Source of the DNA: Rotaria sordida
Lineage: Eukaryota > Rotifera > Eurotatoria > Philodinida > Philodinidae
Assembly (NCBI GenBank): GCA_905250125.1
Contig: CAJNOL010000298.1
Span: 1 to 64,000 of the forward strand
DNA length: 64,000 bases
Direction: 5' to 3'
How positions within the stretch are numbered: the stretch's first letter is position 1; each line of letters begins with the position of its first letter. A program made the translations under genes and the position numbers. The notes beneath the pieces are model-generated. The model was not told the DNA's origin. It saw nothing but the letters and a program-made list of their open reading frames with translations, and ran no database searches. Below are positions 48,003 to 59,300 of the stretch, piece by piece.

Positions 48003-49185
48003 AATAATCAATGAAAACTTATCATCCGTAGGATGTCAGATAGGCATACATCATAATATCATGATTATAGCTGGGCTCTTCTTCTTGTTGTTTCAATGCT
48101 TTGTGTGTTGTTTAGACAAGTTTCTATATTTTGTTTCTCATTGATTTTTCTTCGTATTTCTATCTTAATATAAAAAAACAAAACGTGTGCGTCTTCAGTA
48201 GTATGACAAGTGAAAATTAACTAAATATTTATAAGTTGAAATATGATAAATATTTGAAATGATATTGACAACAAAACGCAATGCAATAATCAAGGAATAA
48301 CTATCAAAGGTCTTAATGTGTTGACCGTAGAAAGATCGAAAAGTCCTTTAAGACATCGAAACATCGTATCATGAATACTAAATAAATCTTTAAAAAACTC
48401 CCTAATAATTTTATACATGTAGCAAAGATCTTCCTTTTTATCAATTAACAAATGAAGTAACTGCAGATAGTTTCTCACCTGATGGAGTTCTACCGTACAC
48501 ATCGAATAGAAAAACTCGAAAGAAAGTATCAAAATATGGTTCAATCGGATGCAGACTCGAAAAAGTTTAATGAACCGGGTCCGAAAAGTTTGGATACGTC
48601 GAACTCTAATACTCTCACACACCATGGAGACATTTTTTTCTTTCGTCCTCTCTACAGCCAACCTTGTCGTTAATCTCTGTCTAGTATTAATCATCACCGT
48701 TACTACTGGTTACAGATACAAATTAAGAGAATAATGAGAACAGTAATAATAAACGGTCGACATCTGAAGTAATCGTTTACTACATACTTCATTTGTTTTT
48801 TTCGATATTTTTCTCTTTTGGTTTTTTTATATCATATCAAGAAAACAAATGAATCTATGTCTATTTTTGAATCTACGAAAAAAAAAGGGAATATTTATTG
48901 TTTGCTTCCAATGAAACCAAAACAGCAAGAACAATAATAACAAGACAACAACAAAATGAACACATACAAGAAGAAAATAATCAATTCAGAAATACAAGAT
49001 ACACACATACATCTATTTTTTTCTCTCTTTCTATCAAATATTGCGAATGAGTTCAACTCATCACATATACATATAAAGCGTTTTTTATTTTGTTTTCTAC
49101 GAGAACATCATAATTGAATAGAAAAAAAAAACCGAAATATACATTTAGATAAGAAAAGCAAAAATATTGTTTATCTCTATATGTA
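48003..49185. other. Intergenic between two convergent genes
   Basis: 3' flanks of the RPGRIP1L gene and the PWWP gene. Overlapping short frames at 48290-48734 lie on opposite strands and look random. Nothing else recognised. Confidence 0.5.
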
Positions 49186-51551
49186 TTAATTAATAAGTTC
49201 TTCTTGTTGTTGTTGTTGTTCTTTATCTTGAATATCATTTAATTTTTCATCTAAATCTTGTTTTTTTTCAATTGATTTTTGTTTACCAACATTACTACCA
49301 GCTGTTGATCGTCGTTTTTTAACTGGTGCTGATTGACGAGCTTGTAATTCGTTACGATATAATTTTGATAAAACAACTAATTGATGTTTAAGAACTGCTA
49401 AACTACTTGATGATTGAACATCATTAAGTAAATCATTATCATTTAATGTATCCGTATTATTTTTCTCAGTAAACCATTGAGGATTTTTTATAATTAATGA
49501 TGGATGAGTAAATAAAAATGTATAAAACCCTAAAAAAACATTTCAAATTCAAAAAAAAAAACAAAAAATTTCTCTAACGAAGGAACAATTCGAAATGATA
49601 CCTCGCATTTAAGATTAGAGATATCACCTCGAGTGAATTCCCCTGTACGAAATAAAAACTTACATTCTTGTGGTATATCAACATGTGTTCGATTAAGATT
49701 TAAACAAAGTATATGTTCAAAACGACGTTTAGCTTTTTGTTCAGCTTCTTCAAATGTTTTTGTTGAACCTAATTGTTCAAGTGCATCGAGTACTTCTTGT
49801 TCTTCAAATGGTGATAAAAATCCAGTTCGTATATCATGTTGTCCACTAAGAACATTATTTGTTGATGAATTCATAAATGCTTGAGGTTTTATAATTGGTT
49901 TACGTTGTGTTGTAAATTTAGTTGTAACTGATGGACTAGCAGAATTAAATTCTGGAACAGGAACATCTTCATTACTTGATGATATTGATGGTTGTTTAAG
50001 ACGTGGTCGTCCACGTTTTCTTCCACTACTTGTACCATTAACTATTTGAGTTGGATTTGTTTTAATTGGTGTTGTATTAACAGAATTAGTATTTATTGGT
50101 GTTCGTTGTTCATATGAAACTGATGAACCATTTGCTGTTTGTCCAAAAACAGTTGTTGTTGTTGTTGTTGTTGTTGTTGCTGTAGTATTTATTTTATCTG
50201 CGGATGAAATTGTTTTAGGTATATAACGATTTTTATTTGGTGGTGTTGGATTTGAATCGGAATCATTTGATGTTTGTTTACTAAGTTTAATTTTAACTGA
50301 TGAACTTTTACGTATAGGTGAATCAGTTGATGAATCTTCATCGTCAGATTTAAATTCAAATGTTTTTTCAGCAAGTAATGAACGATTATTTGGATCTAAT
50401 GTTGATGTTCCAATAGATTCAGATGATTCTTCTGGTTTGGTAATAGATGTTTTTGGTCGACGACCTGGTTGACCTTTTGGAGTAACTTCACATAAAAAAG
50501 AAAAATGTAATGTAAAAATGAAATAAACAATATTATCCTACCGAGTCTTTTTGTATAGAAATGAACTTTTGGTTCAATTTCTTGAAGACGTTTTTCATTA
50601 GTTTGTTTAATTGCTTCATCAGCTTCACGTACAGCCATTTCCCAATCTTCACGTCGACCAATTGTAACTTTTAATTGAAATCGTTCAGTTAATTGTTCTT
50701 TTTGAGATTTTGTTTGTGCCTCAAAAACAAAACGATGATTCTTTTTTCTCAAATTCTTATTATTATTCGATTAAATTGTATACCTTATCAACAGTTTCTT
50801 GAGCATATTTAGTAAATGCTTCAACACCTTTATATGGTATTATTGCTGCATCAGATACCCAAGCAAAATCAGCAGTTGAACCATAGAATACAACAAAATA
50901 CATGCGTTTTGGTCGAGCATTACCTAAGAAAGAACAAAAATATTTTCTTTTCTGAGGAAATATCATTAATATATACCAGAAATTTTAGTAAAACATCCGG
51001 TAGAATCATTTGGATCTCGAATTACAAGACTTGGCCACCTGTAGATAAATTTTATAGAAATATTTTTTTTTTTCATTGAAATATTTATCTTACCAAGGAT
51101 GTCCACCCATTTTAACCCAAACAACATCAGCAACATCATAAAGTATTGGAATTTGTTTATCACGTTCTTGATCATCATCGGCTTCACCATTTGTTTGTTC
51201 AATTTTAGTTTTATTTGTTTTTGTAGTACCATTAACCATATTTGTTGATACTTCTTCACCTAAAATTATCATTATTATTTATATATATATATATATATAT
51301 ATGTTATTTATTTAAATTTACTTACGTTTAGATAATGTACGTTTTGGACGTCCATTGGGTATATTTTCTGTTGGTTCGAGTGACTTTTTTGTTGATCGTT
51401 TTCGTTTGCCGATTTTATTTTCATTTGCATTTGATTCTTCATCCATGCCATTAACTAGATTTTCTTCAGAATTTGTCATATGCATATCAGCAGATGCATC
51501 TCCTACTAATGTATTTGCCATAGTTTCTGAATGTTGTGTTACAGAAGTCAT
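49186..51551 (-). CDS. NSD-type PWWP-domain chromatin protein without a SET domain
   Basis: Seven exons in transcription order: 51326-51551, 51094-51259, 50977-51038, 50784-50923, 50542-50719, 49664-50485, 49186-49529; 645 residues. After an acidic/basic leader (GKRKRSTKKS, GRPKRTLSKR) comes a PWWP domain: DVVWVKMGGHPWWPSLVIRD, GCFTKISGNARPKRMYFVVF, FAWVSDAAIIPYKG. The helical extension DWEMAVREADEAIKQTNEKR resembles the one that follows PWWP1 of NSD2/NSD3. A Ser/Thr-rich region with nine consecutive Thr follows, then an AT-hook (RKRGRPRLK), a helical block and a Gln-rich C-terminus. PWWP domains read methylated H3K36 and DNA. No PHD or SET domain follows, so it resembles the short NSD3 isoform in layout. 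Orthology is not certain. Confidence 0.8.
51279..51302. repeat. (AT)n microsatellite in a PWWP-gene intron
   Basis: Twelve AT units in the first intron. Confidence 0.95.
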
Positions 51552-51927
51552 TAGAACAGTGATTATATGAATTGTTGGAATGAAAAATAACGAATTATGT
51601 AGACAAAGTGAATAGGTAATGAATGAATCGAATAAACAAAGAACAAGTTTTATTGAACCAATTAAAAATTTTCATTTATTTAATAATATGTAAAAAATTT
51701 TAAAAATATGTCTAAGACAAACTCAATTCTTAATAAATTTTTTTATTTATTTTTTTGAAAAAATAATATGAAATGCATAAATATGTTCTGTTGATAAGAT
51801 CAATATAGAGGTCGTTGCTAAGATTTCTTTAATAGACTTAAATATAAATGAAAGACAATAAAAAGATGTGAAGTTTGAATGTTTTTTATATATATATAAT
51901 TTTTTCTTTTCTTCTCAAACAAGAGGA

Positions 51928-53900
51928 ATGACAACAATCGAATTTGGTGGTGGACCGTCTATCGAAGCTCGCCGGCAATTTTCTAATCTTAAAGATGGCT
52001 CACAAGTGCCAAAGTAATAATCTTCAATAAATATAAAACAAGAATTAATACATATAGAAAATGACATACCCATAAAAAATTTTATATATTTGTTTTGTGG
52101 AATAAATGTTTTGTTGTCAAGAAGGTAACAAAAATATGAGATGTTCGTATATAAACACTTGAAGCATATGTATTCTTTGAAAAATATACATTTTTTTTTC
52201 GTTAAAGTTTGTTCTAACCCTTTGGGATTTCGTTAGCAAAATATTATCAAAATACCTTGAAGAAAAAAGTAGAATTTTTCTTTCTAAAAGAAAAACAAAT
52301 AAAATCAACAGACAGATCCTTTTCTTCTAAGAGGTATACACACAATAATTGACATTGTAAAATGTCTGCATTCTGACAATTGATTTGTATTTTGACGCGT
52401 TTTTAATCACAATAGTTATAGTATGAAACTATAAAATAATTTTTGTTTTTTTGAAACTCATATTAATTTACTGTTAGCTGTTGTTCTTCTTTTCATTTGT
52501 TATGAATGTCTCAGATTACTTCAGTGAAAATAGAGATTGTGAAAAGAACTTATGATTTACTTGATGAATAGTTTATGCAATATGATTACAGCAAATATGC
52601 TGTAATTTTATTTCAATATTTAATAGATACACGGGATATATACATCAATTACGCTATCGCCATGGACATACATATGGTGAAGAGACACATCGTTTAGGTA
52701 ACGAATTTCCTTACGCAGTACATTCAAAATCGAATGCACCAATTGAAAAAATTGATCAATCTGATCCATATGAAACGCATGAATTTCCTGATGGAATGCT
52801 TCCAGGATATACAGGTGAATAATACATCATATAAGTTCTATTTTTTTTTGTTTGTCTCATAATTAACATTTATTTTATATAAGGTTACATACCTCAAAGA
52901 AAATTTCAACTTGGTAATCGATATCGTGTTGAAACAGATGGATGTTTATCAGAAACAAAAGTTATGCATGAACAAACTAAAAATAAATCTAAAGAATTAC
53001 GAAATATTATTGCTGCTTATCCAAAAACAAAAAGCTTAAATAGTGAAACAGTAATAAAACATTTTCTTGATTTTCATCGAGCTTACAATCCAACCGAGAG
53101 TTCACAGACAAGTAAAAAAAAAACGTTTTCAAGAAAACACAAAAAAAATCTATTTTTATTTGAATGATATAGGTGATCGTCGTGTATTTCTTGAACCACC
53201 TATTCCTGGTTATAGAGGATATATTCCTCGTATTCGTCCAACAGATATTGGTCTTGGTTCACGTTATCATGAAGCAACAAAAAAAGGTTTAAATCGTTTT
53301 GCTCTAGAATCAACAACTTTAACAACTAATTTTCCAACATCAATCGATTTACCTTCAGAACCGATGTAAATATCACTAAAAAAAAATAGAAATTGATACA
53401 ATAAAAAGAATTTGATTTCTTTCAGTCAATCAAGTTATTCATCTAATTATTAACAGGTTTTTCATTGTTAAATATTTGTCCGCTATAAAAGAGATTTATA
53501 ATTTTCTTATGATTTATATATAAGCTGTTTAGTCTATGTTGTCTAAAATTTCGAATTCAATTATTAGAAACATATTAATAATCATTTGTTGTTTTCTTTT
53601 CTTTTATTTATTTAAGTCCACCACCAGATTCGCCAAAGGTTTTACCACGTTCGATAACAAGTTTTTCAAGTCATCGACTTTATGCACAATCTGGAATGGT
53701 TCCAAAATATACTGGATATCTTCCTCGTATGAAAACTTTAATCTTTATTAACCGATGTCTATCTTTTTTTTGTTTCTCTAGAAAGCAAATATCGTATTGG
53801 ACAAACATATGGCGATACAAGTCGAAATTTACCTGTCTGTTCTCATTCATTTAATAATTTTGGAGATTCTGTACGATCAAAATCATCTGTGGATTTTAGC
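51928..53900 (+). CDS. Ciliary microtubule inner protein 2 (CIMIP2/FAM166)-like
   Basis: Six exons: 51928-52013, 52627-52814, 52884-53111, 53173-53365, 53617-53726, 53782-53900; 307 residues ending SKIICGF. The sequence repeats the family signature G-Y-x-G-Y-[IL]-P/H followed by a [YF]-R-x-G-x-x-Y-G block: KYTGYIHQLRYRHGHTYGEE, PGYTGYIPQRKFQLGNRY, PGYRGYIPRIRPTDIGLG, PKYTGYLPQSKYRIGQTYGD. FAM166/CIMIP2 proteins line the lumen of axonemal doublet microtubules. Intron 1 (613 bp) is larger than the rest. Which FAM166 paralogue it corresponds to cannot be settled by eye. Confidence 0.85.
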
Positions 53901-54179
53901 GTAAACAATAATGTTTAAAAAAAGACAATATTTTTATTCTTCGATGATATTTCTTTATAATTAATTGACTTGTATTGTCTTTCACAGTTTTCATATAATC
54001 CATTTAAACACATTCCAATTATTAGTCAATATTAATCGAAGTTAACTTTTGTTTTTTTTTTTGTTTGTGCAGTTCACATTTCATTTTATTATATAAACTA
54101 ATGAATAATTCAAATGAAAGAAAAAGAAAACATCTGACAAAATCTCATTAATGAAAAAAAAAATAAATTGTTTTTCGAA

Positions 54180-56142
54180 TTAATTTGAATCATTTCTTAA
54201 TTGAGTTAAGAATAAAGGCCAACATCGTGCTAATTGAACAGTCATTGATTCTTTTCGAAAAGCATCCTCGATTGCTGATTGTACGAAAGTTTTTGCTAAT
54301 GTTGATCGTTCAGCAATAATCTTTTTTTGTTAAAAATAATTAAATATATTTTCATTTGAAAATTCTTTTTCTCTTTTCAACTTACTGGATTTAACTTTGT
54401 TTCAATAAGTAATGGATTTATTGTTTCTGGTATTGGTTTGATTACGGGTTTTTGTTGTGTAATTGATGATGTTCGACTGAAAACTGGTGGTGGATATGTT
54501 CTATAGAAGAATTCGTTTTGTTTTAAAGAATAAAAATGATTTTTTTTTGATATTTTACTTGACAGAATCAATATCTGTATCACTTCGTTCACTCATAGAA
54601 TCTTGTTGACTTGAAAGAGTATCAAGAAGACGTCGATCACGATTTATATGTGCTGTTTCAGTAATATTATTATTATTGTTATTGTTATTATTATTATTAT
54701 GTTGCATTCGCATTACACGACCGATTCGTTGGTCCTAAAAATCATAAAAAAAGTCCGTTTTGTATATTTTTTTTAACTCCAAAAAAAAATAATAAATCAA
54801 ATTATTTACCATAGTCATTGGCTGGCGAGAATCTTGTTTAATCGTAGAAGCTTGTGATTGAGATAAAATAATTTGTTCATACGCAGCTGTAAATGCTAAT
54901 GGATTACCTAAATAAACAGCAAGAGAATAGAACTATTGACAAAAATTAGGCATGGACTGAATTCAAACGTTCAGATTCGGTCTTGAATGCAGTCATTTTC
55001 AATTAATAAAACTCGAGAGGAGAAATAAACCACAAAACGGCTTTTCACAATATGCTATGATAAGTCTACAAGACAGTGAAATAAATGACCCAAAAACGAT
55101 GTTCGGAAGTATCCAAATTTGAACTTAATCGAATTTTAGGATGCTTCAAGGACTGCTTGAACAGCTACCTAAATACTCGATGTGATCTGAACTCGCTGGA
55201 TAGCATCGGAGACCGAACTGGAGCTCGGGTGTGCTGCAAATCAAATAAGAATTGAATTATTTACCTTCAAGTGATAGACATTCAAGTGTAGTAAGTTTTG
55301 AAATACAGCGAATATCATCAAATTTTCGAATTTTATTAAAACTTAGGAATAATCTTTGAATTGGTAATGTTTCCAGATCACACTAATTTTAAAAGAGAAT
55401 AAATTAATTTCGAAAAGACTTTAGAAAAAAAAAAACTTACCACAGTGGTGATAAGATTTCCTTGAAGATTAAGTTCAACAAGATTTTTTAAGGTTCGCAA
55501 ATTTTCACATTTTTCTATACGATTGTGTGATAAATTAAGAACACGTAAACGTGTTAAATTTGTAAAATTTTCAATTCGAGAAATCTATGTTCGTAAAAGA
55601 AATCAAAATAATTAATTTTTAAATAGAAACTTACTTGGTTTCCATTTAGGTCAAGTACATCAAGTTGTTCAAGTGCATCCAGATTTTTTATTTGCTTTAT
55701 TCTTTATTAAAAAACATAATAATAATAATTGATATTTTCTAAATAATCTTACTTATTATTTGCTAATCGAAGAATTCTTAATGAACATAAATAATCCAAA
55801 CCTTGAATACAATCAATTTCATTTTCACATAAATCAAGTACAACAAGACATGTTAAATGATCAAGATTAGCTATTTTAGTAATACAATTTTTTTGTAAAT
55901 TAAGTAATTTTATTTGTTCATCAACTTTTAAATAAGGACATGCTAAAAGTTGTTGTCTGTTAAAAATAAAATATTGAAATTTTTTTCTTTTTCTCATTTC
56001 AATAATAATAAACAAACCGTTTTAATACAACTTTTCCAGTTGTTTGTTGAGATGGAATAGCATTTGGATCGTCTCGAGCGGAAAATCCTGGATTAATACC
56101 TTGAATACCAAATAGAGTATCGTTTAAAGAACGTCTGTTCAT
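54180..56142 (-). CDS. LRRC49: Leucine-rich repeat protein, LRRC49 homologue
   Basis: Nine exons in transcription order: 56018-56142, 55753-55956, 55635-55701, 55441-55584, 55265-55382, 54810-54907, 54559-54734, 54386-54500, 54180-54320; 395 residues (human LRRC49 about 690). Seven SDS22-like repeats follow one another, e.g. QIKLLNLQKNCITKIANLDH and LVVLDLCENEIDCIQGLDYL. The cap QRLFLSFNKIRKFDDIRCIS...GNP is typical of LRRC49. A low-complexity region with ten Asn follows. The last 40 residues (LAKTFVQSAIEDAFRK...CWPLFLTQLRNDS) resemble the LRRC49 C-terminus. LRRC49 is a subunit of the TTLL1 tubulin polyglutamylase complex. The middle of the human protein seems to be missing. Convergent with the CIMIP2-like gene, 279 bp apart. 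Confidence 0.75.
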
Positions 56143-56213
56143 CTGAAAAAAAACAATGCAAAAAAAAAATTTTATTAAACTCCGTAAACTCGCAAACAAG
56201 CATCTCTATTCGA

Positions 56214-56225
56214 GTTGCCATGACT
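56214..56225. promoter_or_regulatory. X-box-like (RFX) site upstream of the LRRC49 gene
   Basis: GTTGCCATGACT: the left half GTTGCC and the AT spacer match the RFX X-box consensus exactly and the right half is degenerate. It is 72-83 bp upstream of the LRRC49 start codon, where X-boxes of ciliary genes usually sit. Confidence 0.35.
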
Positions 56226-56382
56226 CCTTCCTCCTTTTTTTTTCTTGTTCTCTTTGTCTAGATTCAAACACAAACAGAAAAATATAATGCGTATGCTACT
56301 CAACAGTAATGAATATGAAATTATTTTCACAACGACTGACATTCACGCCAGAAGAAAAAAAAATGAAAAGCAAAAGCATTGA

Positions 56383-59300
56383 CTATGACAGACGAGCATT
56401 AATATTAATTTGAATTTCTACAATTATAGGATAATCACGCATTGATAAAAGAAATGTATTATTCATTGTTGATGGTATAATACTTTGAATTGGACCAAGA
56501 CCAAGTTTAAACATTTGAGAATTACGCTATAAATTAATAAATAACAAAAACAAAAAAATTATTGAAATAATTTTTTTTTTGTTTCATTTACTTCATAATG
56601 ATTTCGAAGTAAACGAAGTTGACCATCTTTACCACAAGATAGAACACGATTTTGACTAAGAGTAATTGCTGATGCATGTAAATCAATAGCGGATTTATCT
56701 ATAAGAAATAGTTTTGTAATTCTTAACAAAAAGAAAACCATATATAGTCACATCTTCTATTCCATATGGAATTAGGAATGTAATCAATAATATCTTTAGT
56801 ATCTCCGATTTCCTTGATATGTGATATGACTCAAAGTATAGTTTATTCAATAGAATAAAATAGAGAACATAATCAATCGAAAATAATGAGAAACGTTTAT
56901 TTCATTTGTTTTTTTATTAATATTAATTTCTGTATTGCAATTATAAATTGAAGTATATAGTTTCTTTTGTCACGCACATATGCATAATTATAGAAATTAC
57001 ACAAAAAGAAACTAGACCTTTTTTGTTTTTAAATGGCAAGTTAAAGATAAAGTTCATTGTCGAACAAATCTTAAATTAATGGATAATCGGAAAGTTTTTA
57101 CAGAAGATATTTGTTCACTTTTAACTCGCTAGAAAGTATCCAAAGATATGAGTCAGGATGTTCTTTTCACATATATGGGCTTAGAAATTTTATTCAAGAT
57201 TAGTGAAATAATCTTTGAAAAACCAAACAAATTAGTTTGCACGGAAAATTTTTGTATTTTCATTATTATGATTCAAATCTAAAAGTTGGTATCTTTGTTT
57301 ATATGTCAGCTTGTAAATTAGAAGCTACCCTACACAGTACATTATTTGAAGTTTTTTTTTGTCATTCGACAAATCGCCTCAATTATCGTTTTTCCTAAAC
57401 GCTTATTTTTGAAATGAGCTCTAGAAAAATATTTGGGTGAAAACTACAGCTTAGTTGAATATCACATTTTAGAGAAGTATTCACTCTCCAAAACAACCGA
57501 TTCCGACAATTTTAGCATGTTCGAAAAGGGACTTTTAGAGTAAATAAAAACCCGTTGGCCTACGATTCTTAAGTCTTTCAAAAAGTCGCTTACTATTCTT
57601 CAACAAAAATAAACATAGCATTCCTAAGCTCATATTCAAATTCTAATCGTGACCTATAGTTTTTAGCTCGTCTGAAATATTTTCAAGCAGGTCCATATTC
57701 AGCAAAAACGTCGGCGTTACAAATTCCATCCAAACTATTTTGCTGAATTTTTCAAAGATTATTTCACTATTTTCCAACAACATTTCTAAGCCTATATTCG
57801 AAAAGAGTGTCCTAACTCATCAAAAACACTTTCTAACGGGTCAAAAACGAACAAACATCTTGTCGAAAAACTTTTCAATCACTCATTACAAAATCAGTCT
57901 ATAAACTTCTATTTTCAAATGAATAAATATTTCAGACAACATAGTATTCCTATTTTCCTATCAAACATACCTAATGTGTTACACACAATTGGATGTAAAC
58001 CTTCATGCCATTTAATATTTTGAATATTTATTCCTACTATAATCTCAAATGTTGGTATTGACCCTAAAATCATCTTATCAAAAATTCTTTTTTTTTTAAT
58101 GAATTAATAAACATTTACAAATATTATAATCATTATCCGTATAAATAACAAGAAGATATTTTGAATCTATTGACCATATAACATCACTTACATGTGATTT
58201 ATCATTCTGAAGAAAACAAAAAGAAAGAAATTAAATATTTTCAAACAAAAAAATAAAGTAGACGTTGAATATTACATGAAGTATTCCATTAGTATGAAGA
58301 GAAAAATCTCCATTACCTAATACATTAAAAATAAAAGCATTTCCATTATGTAATCCAACAGCTAAATTTGAACCATCTATTATTATTTAAAAGACAAAAA
58401 AAGCATTTTTTTTTTAAAAACTTATTCATAATTATTATTATTTTAAAAATAACAAACCAGGAGAAAATCGAACTGATTTAACACTTGTATTAACTTTTAA
58501 TGTTATTGTTGTTATATAATAGGATGTTAAAGTATCATAAATAAGTAATTTACTTGTTTCAGTTCCAAGAACAATTATATTTCGTTCAGGATGTAAATCA
58601 GCACAAGACACAGGTTGCTAAAAAAATAAAATAAAGCATACTAATCAATTTAGATTCTAATAGATAATTAATATTTACTTTAGTTTTTGTTGACCATTCA
58701 ACAACTTTTGTTCTATGATTCCATTTAAATAAATATCGATCAGAACTTATAGAAAAATAAGAACGACTTTGTTTCTGACAACATATACAAATCAATGGAC
58801 TTGTATGTCCCTAAATATAAGGAATTATTTTTATATTGAGATAATTATAAAACATACTCGCATAATAATATCAAATTGTTCTTTTCCAATTTCTTTCGAT
58901 ATAATATAATTTGATTTTGTTCCAATAGCTAACGCAACAGAAACTGAACCTTGTCGGATACAACAAATTGATTGAATTGAACCAATTGTTTCATTTAACT
59001 ATCATAATAAAAAAAAAAAAAAGAGAATAAATAATGAACAAAAGTCTCTCATGACTCGTATCTCGGCTAAAATACATGCTGGAGGTTTGAAAATTTGTGT
59101 ATACATACTGCACTAAGAGTTAAGTTCCGAAGCGTGAGATCGCTCCGATTATTTAAGGCAACCCGTCACCCTTTTCGGGGTGTCTAACAAAACTGCTCAT
59201 TTGACATATTTAAAACTTTTAGGATGGATATATCTCGATGAGTAGAGCAAAAGTTGTCAGAAACTCCAAATACCTTCTTCTAGGAAATATTTGGGTTGCA

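Noticed and set aside
48290..48734. Overlapping opposite-strand frames between two convergent genes
   Set aside because: Random composition, mutually overlapping, no splice support.
49186..51551. Full NSD histone methyltransferase
   Set aside because: The frame ends cleanly at 49186 after a Gln-rich tail and no PHD or SET motif occurs in the flanks.
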